64,000 bases of DNA from positions 1 to 64,000 of the forward strand of contig JAUNVB010000004.1 of NCBI GenBank assembly GCA_030537835.1, read 5' to 3'. The translations under genes and the position numbers were made by a program. The notes beneath the pieces were generated by a model. It ran no database searches, was not told where the DNA came from, and saw nothing but the letters and a program-made list of their open reading frames with translations. Of this stretch, positions 34,639 to 46,113 are shown in pieces. The stretch comes from Andreesenia angusta (GTDB taxonomy: Bacteria > Bacillota > Clostridia > Tissierellales > Gottschalkiaceae). Position 1 is the stretch's first letter. Each line of letters opens with the position of its first letter.

Positions 34639-35742
34639 TTGCGCGTTAAAGAATTAAAATTGATTAATTTTAGAAACTATAAAAAATTAAAATTAGCTCT
34701 TAATCCTAGACTTAATGTATTTTTAGGAGATAATGCGCAGGGGAAAACTAATCTTTTAGAGTCAATTTATATTGCTGCACTAGGTAAATCATATAAAACT
34801 AATAGAGATAGAGAGATTATAAATTTAGATAAAGAACAGGGATATCTTGGTTTAAAACTAGATACTAATAGAGGCGAAAGATTAATAGAAATTAAATTTG
34901 ATATAAATAATCCCAAAAGAGTAAAAATTAACAGGATAGAACTTGAACGTATTAATGATATATTAGGAAATTTAAATATTGTAATATTCTCTCCAGAAGA
35001 TCTTAAATTGATAAAGGGAGGACCATCTGAAAGGAGAGATTTCTTAGATAATGAAATATCCCAAATAAAGCCTTTATATAGATATAATATACAAAAATAT
35101 AATAGTATTTTATATCAGAGAAATAAGATATTAAAATCTAATAATAAAGGATTACTAGATACCCTTGAAATATGGGATGAGCAGATGATTGAATATGGCA
35201 GTTATATAATAAGTGAAAGAATAAAGTTTATAAATAAACTCAGAAGAATTTCTAAGAGAATTCATAAGGATATATCGAATGGGAAAGAAGAATTAGAAAT
35301 AAATTATAATTCATCAATACCTTTTAAAAATGATAATTTAGAAGATATAAAGAATAATTATAAGATAAGTTTAAAAAATAATATTTCAGAAGATATTGAA
35401 AGACGAAGTACTGGTAGAGGAATTCATAAAGATGATTTAGAAATACTAGTTGATGATAAATTATGCAGGAATTATTGTTCACAAGGACAACAGAGAACAG
35501 CCTCACTTTCATTAAAACTTGCAGAAGTCGATTTGATAAAAGAAGAGATAGGTGAATATCCTGTTATACTACTAGATGATGTACTATCAGAATTAGATAT
35601 GAATAGAAGAACTAAATTAATTTCTTCATTTCAAGATATTCAAATTATAATTACTTCTACAGATGATATAGATTTAGAAGACTATAGAGGAAAGAAAAGA
35701 AGTACCTTTATTATAAAAGAAGGTACTGTTTATCAGGAGTGA
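34639..35742 (+). CDS. recF: DNA replication and repair protein RecF
   Basis: SMC-like ATPase that helps load RecA at gaps. The 367-residue protein has Walker A GDNAQGKTNLLESIY near residue 31 and the signature/Walker B region YCSQGQQRTASLSLKLAE...VILLDDVLSELD. Start is TTG 34639 (RBS AGAGGGG). RemB follows 4 bases later, so the two are probably coupled. Confidence 0.97.
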   Translation: MRVKELKLINFRNYKKLKLALNPRLNVFLGDNAQGKTNLLESIYIAALGKSYKTNRDREIINLDKEQGYLGLKLDTNRGERLIEIKFDINNPKRVKINRIELERINDILGNLNIVIFSPEDLKLIKGGPSERRDFLDNEISQIKPLYRYNIQKYNSILYQRNKILKSNNKGLLDTLEIWDEQMIEYGSYIISERIKFINKLRRISKRIHKDISNGKEELEINYNSSIPFKNDNLEDIKNNYKISLKNNISEDIERRSTGRGIHKDDLEILVDDKLCRNYCSQGQQRTASLSLKLAEVDLIKEEIGEYPVILLDDVLSELDMNRRTKLISSFQDIQIIITSTDDIDLEDYRGKKRSTFIIKEGTVYQE

Positions 35743-35746
35743 TATA

Positions 35747-36031
35747 ATGTATATTCATATTGGAAAAAATTGCGCAATTCCTGAAGAAAATATAATTGCA
35801 ATAATTGACAAAAAAAATATGTATAATTCAGACATAAATAAGGAGTTTCTAAATATTGCATCCGATGAAGGGTTTGTTGAAAACCTAGCTGAAAAAAAAG
35901 AAATAAAATCATATATAATAACAGAGGAAATGAGTAAATATAGTAAAAAAAACTATATGAAGACAAAAATTTATGCGTCAAATATTTCCTCAACTACTCT
36001 TATGAAGAGAGTAAACTATAATATTTTTTAG
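35747..36031 (+). CDS. remB: RemB-like regulatory protein (DUF370 family)
   Basis: A 94-residue protein starting MYIHIGKNCAIPEENIIAIID, matching the DUF370/RemB family which follows recF in many Firmicutes. In Bacillus, RemA and RemB activate biofilm-matrix genes. Members carry a basic tail of variable length. It sits between recF and gyrB with 34 bases to gyrB. Confidence 0.9.
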   Translation: MYIHIGKNCAIPEENIIAIIDKKNMYNSDINKEFLNIASDEGFVENLAEKKEIKSYIITEEMSKYSKKNYMKTKIYASNISSTTLMKRVNYNIF

Positions 36032-36047
36032 TTGTTTTAGTGTTTAA

Positions 36048-37970
<1,923 letters not shown>

Positions 37971-37980
37971 TAATTATATA

Positions 37981-37997
37981 AGTTTCACATGAAAACT
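37981..37997. promoter_or_regulatory. parS-like near-palindrome between gyrB and gyrA
   Basis: AGTTTCACATGAAAACT contains GTTTCAC and TGAAA in the arrangement of the parS site (TGTTTCACGTGAAACA), matching 12 of 16 positions. It may be a site for the ParB-like protein encoded at 23786-24595. It is only one site and it is imperfect. Confidence 0.35.
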
Positions 37998-38038
37998 AAA
38001 TAAATAATATTATAATAAATATGGTATATATAGTGAAT

Positions 38039-38068
38039 AAGCCAATCTAATACAGATTAGGCTTTTTT
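38039..38068 (+). terminator. Terminator between gyrB and gyrA
   Basis: Stem AGCC-AATCT/AGATT-(A)-GGCT with one bulged base and a 5-base loop, followed by TTTTTT. It lies about 70 bases after the gyrB stop, 65 before gyrA, so gyrA probably has its own promoter (TATAAT-like box near 38087). Confidence 0.75.
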
Positions 38069-38132
38069 CATTTTATCAATATATATGTTATAATTAGAAG
38101 TATGAAAACTCTAAAGTGAGGGAAGTAAATTT

Positions 38133-40577
38133 ATGGATGAAAATTTAAAAATAGATGGTAGTATTACAAATATAAATTTAGAAGATGAAATGAAAAAGTC
38201 GTATTTAGACTATGCTATGAGCGTAATTGTAAGCAGAGCATTGCCAGATGTGAGAGATGGAATGAAACCAGTTCATAGAAGGATAATATATTCTATGAAT
38301 AACTTGGGAATTTATCCGGATAAACCTCATAGAAAGAGTGCAAGAATCGTAGGAGATGTACTAGGTAAATATCATCCTCATGGTGATTCAGCTGTATACG
38401 ATGCTATGGTTAGATTAGCTCAGGACTTTTCAACTAGATACCTTTTAGTTGATGGACATGGTAATTTTGGTTCTGTTGATGGAGATAGCGCAGCAGCTAT
38501 GCGTTATACAGAAGCTAGAATGTCAAAATTATCACTTCATCTATTGAGAGATATAGATAAGGAAACAGTAGACTATCAACCTAACTTTGATGAATCTGAT
38601 AAAGAACCTATAGTACTTCCAAGTAGATTTCCAAATTTATTAGTAAATGGTTCATCAGGTATAGCAGTTGGGATGGCTACTTCTATTCCTCCACATAATC
38701 TAGATGAAGTAATAGATGCTATAGTCAAGATGATAGAGAATCCTTCTATAGAGATTGAAGAGATAATAAAGTATATAAAGGGACCTGACTTTCCAACGGG
38801 AGCAACTATACTAGGTAAGGAAGATATAAGAAATGCATATAGAACTGGAAGAGGAAAGGTTACAGTAAGAGCAAAATCTTTTATAGAAGAAAGTGGAAAA
38901 GGTAGATCTTCAATTATAATAACAGAGATTCCTTATCAAGTTAATAAAGCGAGAGTTATTGAAAAAATTGCTGAATTGGTAAGAGATAAAAAAATTGAAG
39001 GAATTGCAGATTTAAGAGATGAATCTAATAGAGAAGGTATGAGAATTGTAATAGATGTAAAGAGAGAAGTAAATCCTAATATAGTTCTCAATAATTTATA
39101 TAAATACACTCAACTTCAAGATACTTTTAGTATAATTATGTTAGCATTAGTTGATAATATACCTAGAGTTCTAAATATAAAAGAAGTCATAAAGCATTAT
39201 CTAGATCATCAATATGAGATAATAGTCAGAAGAACTAGATATGATCTAAATAAATCAGAAGAAAGAGCACATATTTTAGAAGGATTAAGAATAGCTCTAG
39301 ATAGAATTGAAGAGATAATAGAAACGATCAGAGGATCGAATAATACCCAAGAGGCGAGAGAAAAGCTTATTGAAAACTTTGGACTTTCTGAAAAACAAGC
39401 ACAAGCTATATTAGATATGAGACTTCAGAGACTTACAGGTTTAGAAAGAGGAAAAATAGAAGAAGAATATCAAAAATTATTATTAGAGATAAAAAATCTA
39501 AAAGAAATATTAGCTAGTGATGAAAAAATATATGGAATAATAAAAGATGAATTATTAGAAATAAGAGATGAATTTGGTGATGAAAGAAGAACTGAAATTA
39601 TAGGGTATGAAGGTGAAGTAGATATAGAAGATTTAATTGAAGAAGAAGAAGTAGTAATAAATCTAACTCATCTAGGATATATTAAAAGGATGCCAGAAGA
39701 TACTTATAAGATTCAAAGAAGAGGTGGAAGAGGTATTTCTGGAGCAAATACTAGAGAAGAAGATTTTGTAGAAAGTATTTTTACTTGTTCAACTCACGAT
39801 GATGTTCTATTTTTTACTAGTAAGGGAAAAGTTTATAATCTCAAGGGTTATGAAATACCAGAAGCTTCAAGACAGGCAAGAGGTACTGCTATTATAAATT
39901 TATTAGAATTAGAAAGTGATGAAAAGATAAATACAATAATACCTATAAAAGAGTTCGTAGATGATTCTTATTTAACTATTGTAACTAAATTAGGATTGAT
40001 TAAAAGAGTTCATTTAGAAGCATTTAAGAATATTAGAAAAAATGGTCTAATAGTAATAAGATTAAGAGAAGAAGATGAGCTATTGGCTGTTAGAAAATCA
40101 AGCGGTGAAGATGAAGTAATAGTCATAACTAGAAATGGATTTGCTATAAGATTTGATGAAAATGAGTCAAGAGTTATGGGAAGAACTGCAATGGGCGTTA
40201 AAGCACTTAATTTAAAAGATAATGATTATGTTGTTGGTGTAGATTTAATAAGAAAAGATGATTTAGAGGATAAAGAACTTTTAGTAATAAGTGAAAATGG
40301 ATATGGAAAGAGGACATCTATAGATGAATATACTACACAGAAGAGAGGCGGAATAGGCTTAAAGACATATCATGTTAGAAAGAGAACAGGAAAATTAGTA
40401 TGCGGTAAAATTGTTTCTGAAGAAGATGAAATAATAATAACATCAATTAATGGGACAATAATAAGACTTAATGTTTCTGATATTTCCCAACTCAGCAGAG
40501 CTACTCAAGGAGTTAGACTGATGAAAATAGCAGAATCGGATAAAGTATCATCAGTAGCAAAATTAGAGTCAGAATAA
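38133..40577 (+). CDS. gyrA: DNA gyrase subunit A
   Basis: Cleaves and rejoins DNA in gyrase. The 814-residue protein has [21 protein letters not shown], the quinolone region [15 protein letters not shown] (Ser and Asp at the positions whose change gives resistance are intact), the active-site tyrosine in [11 protein letters not shown], the GyrA box [10 protein letters not shown] and a six-blade C-terminal domain. ATG 38133 has GAGGGAAG upstream. It is followed after 41 bases by the RsbV-like gene. Confidence 0.99.
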   Translation: MDENLKIDGSITNINLEDEMKKSYLDYAMSVIVSRALPDVRDGMKPVHRRIIYSMNNLGIYPDKPHRKSARIVGDVLGKYHPHGDSAVYDAMVRLAQDFSTRYLLVDGHGNFGSVDGDSAAAMRYTEARMSKLSLHLLRDIDKETVDYQPNFDESDKEPIVLPSRFPNLLVNGSSGIAVGMATSIPPHNLDEVIDAIVKMIENPSIEIEEIIKYIKGPDFPTGATILGKEDIRNAYRTGRGKVTVRAKSFIEESGKGRSSIIITEIPYQVNKARVIEKIAELVRDKKIEGIADLRDESNREGMRIVIDVKREVNPNIVLNNLYKYTQLQDTFSIIMLALVDNIPRVLNIKEVIKHYLDHQYEIIVRRTRYDLNKSEERAHILEGLRIALDRIEEIIETIRGSNNTQEAREKLIENFGLSEKQAQAILDMRLQRLTGLERGKIEEEYQKLLLEIKNLKEILASDEKIYGIIKDELLEIRDEFGDERRTEIIGYEGEVDIEDLIEEEEVVINLTHLGYIKRMPEDTYKIQRRGGRGISGANTREEDFVESIFTCSTHDDVLFFTSKGKVYNLKGYEIPEASRQARGTAIINLLELESDEKINTIIPIKEFVDDSYLTIVTKLGLIKRVHLEAFKNIRKNGLIVIRLREEDELLAVRKSSGEDEVIVITRNGFAIRFDENESRVMGRTAMGVKALNLKDNDYVVGVDLIRKDDLEDKELLVISENGYGKRTSIDEYTTQKRGGIGLKTYHVRKRTGKLVCGKIVSEEDEIIITSINGTIIRLNVSDISQLSRATQGVRLMKIAESDKVSSVAKLESE

Positions 40578-40618
40578 TATATTATATATAATCGTATAGA
40601 GTTTATGGAGGGAAGAGT

Positions 40619-40936
40619 ATGTCTTTAAAAATTCAAGAAACTTTTGATGAGAAAAGCAATGAGCTAATATTGAGCCCTATAGGTGAAATAGATATATATA
40701 CATCGGAACAATTTAAAAAAACATTATTAGATAATATATCTAAGGTAAAAGATAGAATTATAGTAGATTGTGAATCTTTAGAATTTATTGATAGCACTGG
40801 ACTTGGAGCTTTAGTTTCTGTATTAAAGGATTCGCAAGAAAACAATAAAGAAATTGTATTAAGAAAAGTAAAACCTAATATAAAGAAATTATTATTTCTC
40901 ACAAAACTAGATGAAGTATTTAAAATAGAGGATTGA
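40619..40936 (+). CDS. Anti-sigma factor antagonist (STAS domain, RsbV/SpoIIAA type)
   Basis: A 105-residue STAS domain protein. The conserved phosphorylation motif is DCESLEFIDSTGLGALVSVLK, with the Ser in DSTGL. When unphosphorylated such proteins bind the RsbW-type kinase and free the sigma factor. It is first in a three-gene set with the RsbW-like and SigB-like genes, with tight spacing (1 base to the next gene). Confidence 0.93.
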   Translation: MSLKIQETFDEKSNELILSPIGEIDIYTSEQFKKTLLDNISKVKDRIIVDCESLEFIDSTGLGALVSVLKDSQENNKEIVLRKVKPNIKKLLFLTKLDEVFKIED

Positions 40937-40937
40937 T

Positions 40938-41336
40938 ATGATGAATGAAAAAATCGAATTAATAATACCAGCTAAAGCTGAAAATATCAGTGTTGCAAGA
41001 CTTACTGCTTCATCAATAGGTATGAAGATGAAATTAAGCATAGATGAAATTGAAGATATAAAACTTTGCGTTGGTGAAGCATGTAATATTCTTTTACAAA
41101 AAAGCAATATAGATAAAGATGATAGCATATATATAGAATTTTTAATTTCTGAAGATATAGATATTTCAGTATCTACTAAGAAATCGAAATCTAAAAAAAG
41201 TATAGAGTTTGTAAACGACAAGGAATTAACTTATGCAAGAATGATATTGCAAACGCTTATGGACTGTGTGGAAGTCGATCTGAATGATGATATTAAAATT
41301 ATTATGAAAAAAGATATGGAGAAAATTGATGAGTGA
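40938..41336 (+). CDS. Anti-sigma factor serine kinase (RsbW/SpoIIAB type)
   Basis: A 132-residue GHKL kinase-like protein. IELIIPAKAENISVARLTASSIG, IDEIEDIKLCVGEACNILLQ (the N-box region of the ATPase) and the C-terminal helix resemble RsbW. It would bind and inhibit the sigma factor and phosphorylate the RsbV-like partner. The ATG lies behind GAGG one base after the STAS gene; its stop overlaps the sigma gene. Confidence 0.88.
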   Translation: MMNEKIELIIPAKAENISVARLTASSIGMKMKLSIDEIEDIKLCVGEACNILLQKSNIDKDDSIYIEFLISEDIDISVSTKKSKSKKSIEFVNDKELTYARMILQTLMDCVEVDLNDDIKIIMKKDMEKIDE

Positions 41337-42123
41337 TAAAAATTCTGATAATTTAACTTTGCAAGAGATTTCTGAAGCTGATACAAAGGATTTATTTAGG
41401 TTTTTTTCAGAAAATGAAGATAAAAGGATAAGAGAAGAACTCATTTCTCGACATATGTATATAGCAGAAATATTATCTAAAAAGTATGCTAATAAAGGAA
41501 TAGACTATGATGATATATATCAAGTTGCATGTATAGGCCTTATATATGCTGTTGATAGATTCAAAGTAGAGAAAGGTTATGAATTTTCAAGCTTTGCTAC
41601 ACCGACAATAATAGGAGAGATAAAAAAACATTTCAGAGATAAAGGTTGGTCAATTAGAGTTCCTAGAAGAATTCAAGAATTATCTCAAAAAGTAAATGTA
41701 GCTAGAACTAATTTAAGTCAGGAATTACAGAGATCACCTACTATAGAAGAAATAGCAGAATACTTAAATTGTTCAGAAGAAAATATTTTAGAAGTTATGG
41801 AAGCTAGAAAAGTATATACTCCTAAATCTTTAGATATCACTTATGAATCTGATGGAGATGATAAAGATATCTCATTATTAGATTTAATAGGTGAAGATGA
41901 TATTGAATTTTCTAGAATTGAAAATAAGGATTTTATAGCTAAAGCAACTCTAAAGTTAAATGAAGTAGAAAGAAAAATTATAGAGGATAGATATTTCTAT
42001 AAGAAAACACAGATTGATATAGCTAATGATTTAGGAATATCTCAGATGACAGTATCAAGAATGGAAAAAAAGATAATATCTAAATTCAGAAAAGAATTGG
42101 AAAGAACGAATTTAATTAATTAG
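41329..42123 (+). CDS. RNA polymerase sigma factor, SigB type
   Basis: A 264-residue sigma-70 family factor with region 2 (AEILSKKYANKGIDYDDIYQVACIGLIYAVDRF), the SigB-like stretch FATPTIIGEIKKHFRDKGWSIRVPRRIQEL, region 3 (RSPTIEEIAEYLN) and region 4 HTH (KKTQIDIANDLGISQMTVSRMEKK). Together with the upstream partner-switch genes it makes a stress-response-like module; a sporulation SigF role is less likely because neither the surrounding spoIIA genes nor dacF are adjacent. ATG 41329 follows GGAG; it overlaps the RsbW-like gene by eight bases. Confidence 0.9.
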   Translation: MSDKNSDNLTLQEISEADTKDLFRFFSENEDKRIREELISRHMYIAEILSKKYANKGIDYDDIYQVACIGLIYAVDRFKVEKGYEFSSFATPTIIGEIKKHFRDKGWSIRVPRRIQELSQKVNVARTNLSQELQRSPTIEEIAEYLNCSEENILEVMEARKVYTPKSLDITYESDGDDKDISLLDLIGEDDIEFSRIENKDFIAKATLKLNEVERKIIEDRYFYKKTQIDIANDLGISQMTVSRMEKKIISKFRKELERTNLIN

Positions 42124-42131
42124 ATAAAAAG

Positions 42132-42222
42132 ACCCTGTGAATACTATAAATTGATTATGAAAAATTAAGTTTTTAAATAGAAACTTTGGTAGTCAAGATA
42201 TATTATTACAGGGTTATTTTAA
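42132..42222 (+). terminator. Long-loop hairpin after the sigma factor gene, possibly a structured RNA
   Basis: Outer stem ACCCTGT/ACAGGGT (42132-42138 with 42208-42214) followed by TATTTT encloses about 69 bases with two more possible stems: ACTA/TAGT and AAGTTT/AAACTT (42167-42172 with 42181-42186). It lies 8 bases after the sigma gene stop, so it may simply be a terminator, but the loop is much longer than usual. Confidence 0.5.
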
Positions 42223-42318
42223 TATCTTATTTATTAATTCTATAGTTAATAATAGATGTTTATAAAAAACAGATATGATATAATAATTATTAATTATTAT
42301 ATAAAAGTGGTGGTGAAT

Positions 42319-44286
42319 ATGAAAACGAAAGACTTAAATTTAAAAACTAAAAAAGTTAATAGATATTTACCTGGTTTAGACACATTAAGAGGATTAGCAA
42401 TATTTGGTGTAGTACTATACCATATGATACCACATGTATTTCCCGGTGGTTTTCTTGGTGTAAATCTATTTTTTACTATGTCAGGATTTTTGATAAATAG
42501 GAGCTTAGAAAAAGAGTATAAGAAAAGTGGATACATAGATTATTTTAATTTTATAAAGAGAAGATTGAAAAAATTATTTCTTCCTATGTTTTGGATGTTA
42601 ATAATAGTTTCTGCATTCTTATTTTTATTTAAAAAACCATTATTAAATAATTATTTAGGAGAAATGATTTCATCAATATTTTTCTTTAATAACTGGTGGC
42701 AAATAGGGATGGGTAATTCTTATTTTATGAAATTTTTAACACCATCAACTATAACACATCTCTGGTATCTGAGTGTTCAAGTACAATTATATATAATTTG
42801 GCTTATAGTATTTATTATGGTTAAGAAATACTCTGAAAAATCTAAAAGCAATAAAGCACCTACTATTTATTTATCTGTAACGATATTATCAGCGATACTT
42901 ATGGGGGTTTTATTCACTCCAGGAGAAGATCCTACAAGAGTTTACTATGGTACAGATACAAGAATATTTTCTTTTGCATTCGGGGCATTCATATCACTCT
43001 ATTATAGAGAAAGAAGAGTAAGGAAAAGAAATAGCTATAGAGTTGAATCTTATGATGCAGTCAATTCGAATATAAGAAGAAAGAAAAAGGAAAAGTTCAA
43101 ACCATTTGGACTAATTTCTTTAATAATTATAATAAGTATGTTCCTTAAAGTACTGGATAATAGTGCCTTTACTTTTAGGGGTGGAATGTTGATATTTACA
43201 ATTATATCGGGTATTTTCATATTTGCTATAATTAATCCTAGAATGTTTGTATCTAAATTATTTGAATCATCCATTATTTTAAAATATCTTGGAAAGAGGA
43301 GTTATCATATCTATCTATGGTATTATCCAGTATTAACCATATATCAATCTATAAATAAAGGTGGTAATTCATCGAATTTACTACAGATAATCATAATTAT
43401 TATAATGTCTGAGATCAGTTATATTTTATTTGATAAACAATATATATCTATACCAATATATCAATTTGAAGGATTAAAAAAGGAAAAAGAAAAATTTAAT
43501 AAGACTTGGTTCGATAAAAAAAATAAAAGAGTTTTTTCTAAAGTATTATTTAGTTTATTGACTTTTTCATTAATACTATCTCTTACTGGACTTATAAGCT
43601 TTAAGCCAGACAATAGTACAGCGGAAGATTTACAGGCGAAGATAAAAGAAAATGAGAAGAAAATAGACTCTAAAAAAACAGAAAAAGAAAAAACAGAAGA
43701 TAAAAGAGAAAATGAACGAAAAGAAGAAGAAAAAATAGAAGGTGAAAAACAGAAAATTGAAAATATAGAGGGATTGACTGAGGATGAAGCTAGATATGCT
43801 AATAAATTAAATATTACATTCATTGGGGACTCTATGCTGTTAATGGCAGTAGATCAAATAAATGAAATATTTCCTAATGCAGAAATAGATGGAGCTGTTG
43901 GTCGACAACTCTATCAAAGTGGAACTGTTATTGAGCAATTAAAATCTCAGAATAGATTAAATGATATTGTAGTTGTAATCTTAGGAGCTAATGGTAGTTT
44001 CACAGATTCACAATTCGATCAATTTAGAAAAACCATTGGAGAAGATAAGAAAATATTTCTAGTCACTACTAATGCAGAAACAGAATGGAAAGAAAATGTT
44101 AACAAGAGCTTTAAAGCTAATAGTGATAAATATAAGAATATATATTTAGTGGATTGGGATAAGTATTTAAATAATAATTTAGATAGTGAAATAGATTGGT
44201 TAGAACCTGATCAAACACACCCTAGTAGATATGGCGCAAGAAAAATGATTGTTTTAATAGCAAAAGAGATTTATAAAGAAAAATAA
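42319..44286 (+). CDS. OatA-like membrane acyltransferase with SGNH domain
   Basis: Two-domain protein, about 655 residues. N-terminal part: an acyltransferase-3 membrane domain with 10-11 membrane segments and the motif GLDTLRGLAIFGVVLYHM, with the usual His residue. A charged linker (about residues 450-500, E/K rich) leads to a C-terminal SGNH esterase-like domain: FIGDSMLLM (block I Ser), LGANGSF (block III) and DQTHPSRYG (block V Asp/His). This is the layout of peptidoglycan O-acetyltransferases such as OatA, giving lysozyme resistance (function inferred). ATG 42319 with GGTGGTGA is preferred over a start 21 codons upstream. Confidence 0.88.
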   Translation: MKTKDLNLKTKKVNRYLPGLDTLRGLAIFGVVLYHMIPHVFPGGFLGVNLFFTMSGFLINRSLEKEYKKSGYIDYFNFIKRRLKKLFLPMFWMLIIVSAFLFLFKKPLLNNYLGEMISSIFFFNNWWQIGMGNSYFMKFLTPSTITHLWYLSVQVQLYIIWLIVFIMVKKYSEKSKSNKAPTIYLSVTILSAILMGVLFTPGEDPTRVYYGTDTRIFSFAFGAFISLYYRERRVRKRNSYRVESYDAVNSNIRRKKKEKFKPFGLISLIIIISMFLKVLDNSAFTFRGGMLIFTIISGIFIFAIINPRMFVSKLFESSIILKYLGKRSYHIYLWYYPVLTIYQSINKGGNSSNLLQIIIIIIMSEISYILFDKQYISIPIYQFEGLKKEKEKFNKTWFDKKNKRVFSKVLFSLLTFSLILSLTGLISFKPDNSTAEDLQAKIKENEKKIDSKKTEKEKTEDKRENERKEEEKIEGEKQKIENIEGLTEDEARYANKLNITFIGDSMLLMAVDQINEIFPNAEIDGAVGRQLYQSGTVIEQLKSQNRLNDIVVVILGANGSFTDSQFDQFRKTIGEDKKIFLVTTNAETEWKENVNKSFKANSDKYKNIYLVDWDKYLNNNLDSEIDWLEPDQTHPSRYGARKMIVLIAKEIYKEK

Positions 44287-44293
44287 TATAAAG

Positions 44294-44346
44294 ACACTTC
44301 AAAATTAGACAGAATAAAAAATAGTCTATTTTGAAGTGTTTTTTTC
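44294..44346 (+). terminator. Terminator after the acyltransferase gene
   Basis: Stem ACACTTCAAAAT-TAGAC with GTCTA-TTTTGAAGTGT (44294-44310 with 44324-44339, one bulged base), then a run of TTTTTTT. Confidence 0.9.
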
Positions 44347-44394
44347 TTGAAATATATTTCTTATATATGAGAATTAATAATAAAAACTCATCTA

Positions 44395-44423
44395 TTGAAA
44401 AAAATACAATATTATGTTATATT
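44395..44423 (+). promoter_or_regulatory. Promoter of the NiaR-type regulator with possible operator
   Basis: TTGAAA (44395-44400) and TATATT (44418-44423) with 17 bases between. The sequence CTGACAAGACAG (44429-44440) lies at the predicted start of transcription and contains a repeated GACA; it could be an autoregulatory operator. The operator idea is not confirmed. Confidence 0.5.
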
Positions 44424-44456
44424 TACTACTGACAAGACAGAAGAAAGGAGTATTTT

Positions 44457-44972
44457 ATGAAAACAGTAGAGAGAAGGAAAAAAATAAAATCTCTTTTAGA
44501 GAAATCTAATAAGCCTATAAAGGGTATAGATATAGCTAAAGAATTTAATGTTTCTAGACAGGTAATAGTTCAAGATATGGCAATTTTAAAGGCTGAAGGA
44601 TTTGATTTTGTATCTACACCAGTAGGATATATGATATTAAAAACGGATAATTCAAAAATAATTAAAAGAATAGCTGTAAAACATGGTTTTGATGAAATAG
44701 AAAAAGAATTAAATATTATTCTTAAATATAATGGAGTTATAAAGGATATTATAATTGAACATTCAATATATGGAGAGATAAAAGGAAATCTTAATATAAA
44801 CAATAATATAGATTTGCAGGAATTTTTAAAAGTCTTAGATAATAATAAAGATGAACCACTTTCATACATAACTAATGGTCTACATATTCATACCATAGAG
44901 GTAGAAAAAAATTCAGATTATGAATCTATAATAAAGGAATTAAAGGAAGAGAAAATATTATTTGAAAATTAA
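44457..44972 (+). CDS. niaR: NiaR-type transcriptional repressor of niacin genes (HTH plus 3H domain)
   Basis: 171 residues: an N-terminal HTH_11 (NKPIKGIDIAKEFNVSRQVIVQDMAILKAEGFDF) followed by the 3H domain with conserved histidines (about residues 75-170, including EHSIYGEIKGNL and NGLHIHTIEVEK). This arrangement is that of NiaR/YrxA, which represses niacin uptake or NAD synthesis genes when niacin is bound. ATG 44457 follows AAGGAG. The next gene is a membrane transporter-like protein, a possible target (inferred). Confidence 0.85.
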   Translation: MKTVERRKKIKSLLEKSNKPIKGIDIAKEFNVSRQVIVQDMAILKAEGFDFVSTPVGYMILKTDNSKIIKRIAVKHGFDEIEKELNIILKYNGVIKDIIIEHSIYGEIKGNLNINNNIDLQEFLKVLDNNKDEPLSYITNGLHIHTIEVEKNSDYESIIKELKEEKILFEN

Positions 44973-44994
44973 AAAATAATAATAGGAGAATATT

Positions 44995-46008
44995 ATGGGA
45001 ATTAGAAAATATATAATAAAAGTTTTAAATGGAATGGCTTTAGGATTGTTTTCATCGCTTATAATAGGTTTAATTTTAAAACAATTAGGAATTTTAATAC
45101 ATCAAGAAATACTTATTAACTCAGGCATAATAGCTCAACATATGATGGCTCCAGCCATTGGTGCTGGTGTTGCATATAGTATTACTAAAAGTCCATTAGG
45201 AATTTTCTCTGGACTTGTTGCTGGTGCTATTGGAGGAGGAGCAATAAGTATAAATGCAGATAGTACTATAATATCTATAGGAGAACCAGTAGGTGCATTA
45301 GTTTCTTCTTTAATAGGAGTTATATTAGCAAAGAAAATTGAAGGTAGAACGAAAGTAGATATAATATTGGTTCCAGCAGTTACTATAGTAATAGGAGGAA
45401 TTGCTGGAGAATATCTATCTCCTATTATTTCTAAAATGATGACAGCAATTGGAGAAATTATAAATTTTGCAACTATGCAACAACCGATAATTATGGGAAT
45501 ACTAATATCTCTTATAATGGGAATAATACTTACACTGCCTATAAGTAGTGCAGCAATTGGGATATCACTTGGATTAAATGGATTAGCAGCCGGAGCAGCT
45601 ATTATAGGCTGTTCTTGTCATATGGTAGGCTTTGCTATTGCTTCATTTAGAGAAAATGGAATAGGAGGACTTATATCGCAGGGATTAGGAACTTCTATGA
45701 TACAGATATCAAATATAGTTAAAAAGCCTATAATCGCCTTACCCGCTATAATATCTTCGATTATACTAGGTCCAATAGGCACTACAGTATTTAAAATGGA
45801 AGGAGATAAGATAGGCTCTGGAATGGGAACTAGTGGATTAGTTGGACAATTCTCTACTATAAATGCTATGGGGGTTGAAAGCGTATGGAAGATAGCAATA
45901 ATGCATTTTCTATTGCCAGCTATAATATCTACTATAATAAGTGAATATATGAGGAAAAAAGGCATTATAAAGTATGGAGATATGAAATTAAATATAGAGG
46001 AAAAATAA
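44995..46008 (+). CDS. PTS_EIIC_2-type membrane protein (function unknown)
   Basis: A 337-residue, strongly hydrophobic protein with about 9-10 membrane segments, rich in Gly, resembling the PTS_EIIC_2 family (MAPAIGAGVAYSITKSPLG, AGAIGGGAISINADST, IIGCSCHMVGFA, GSGMGTSGLVGQFSTINAMG). No PTS IIA or IIB gene is near. It lies 22 bases after niaR with its own ribosome site (TAGGAG). It could be a niaR-controlled transporter of a niacin-like substrate, or a stand-alone member of unknown substrate. Named only by resemblance. Confidence 0.75.
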   Translation: MGIRKYIIKVLNGMALGLFSSLIIGLILKQLGILIHQEILINSGIIAQHMMAPAIGAGVAYSITKSPLGIFSGLVAGAIGGGAISINADSTIISIGEPVGALVSSLIGVILAKKIEGRTKVDIILVPAVTIVIGGIAGEYLSPIISKMMTAIGEIINFATMQQPIIMGILISLIMGIILTLPISSAAIGISLGLNGLAAGAAIIGCSCHMVGFAIASFRENGIGGLISQGLGTSMIQISNIVKKPIIALPAIISSIILGPIGTTVFKMEGDKIGSGMGTSGLVGQFSTINAMGVESVWKIAIMHFLLPAIISTIISEYMRKKGIIKYGDMKLNIEEK

Positions 46009-46034
46009 AGCTGCTATTTTAGTAGCTTTTTTTC
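46008..46034 (+). terminator. Terminator after the PTS_EIIC_2-type gene
   Basis: Stem AAGCTGCTA/TAGTAGCTT (one G-T pair) with a short loop, then TTTTTTT. It begins at the stop codon of the gene. Confidence 0.85.
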
Positions 46035-46113
46035 TTTTAAAATATATATAGAAATGAAAAATAATATGAATTGTATTATAATAATTAATATATTATTATT
46101 TGGAGAGGATTAA

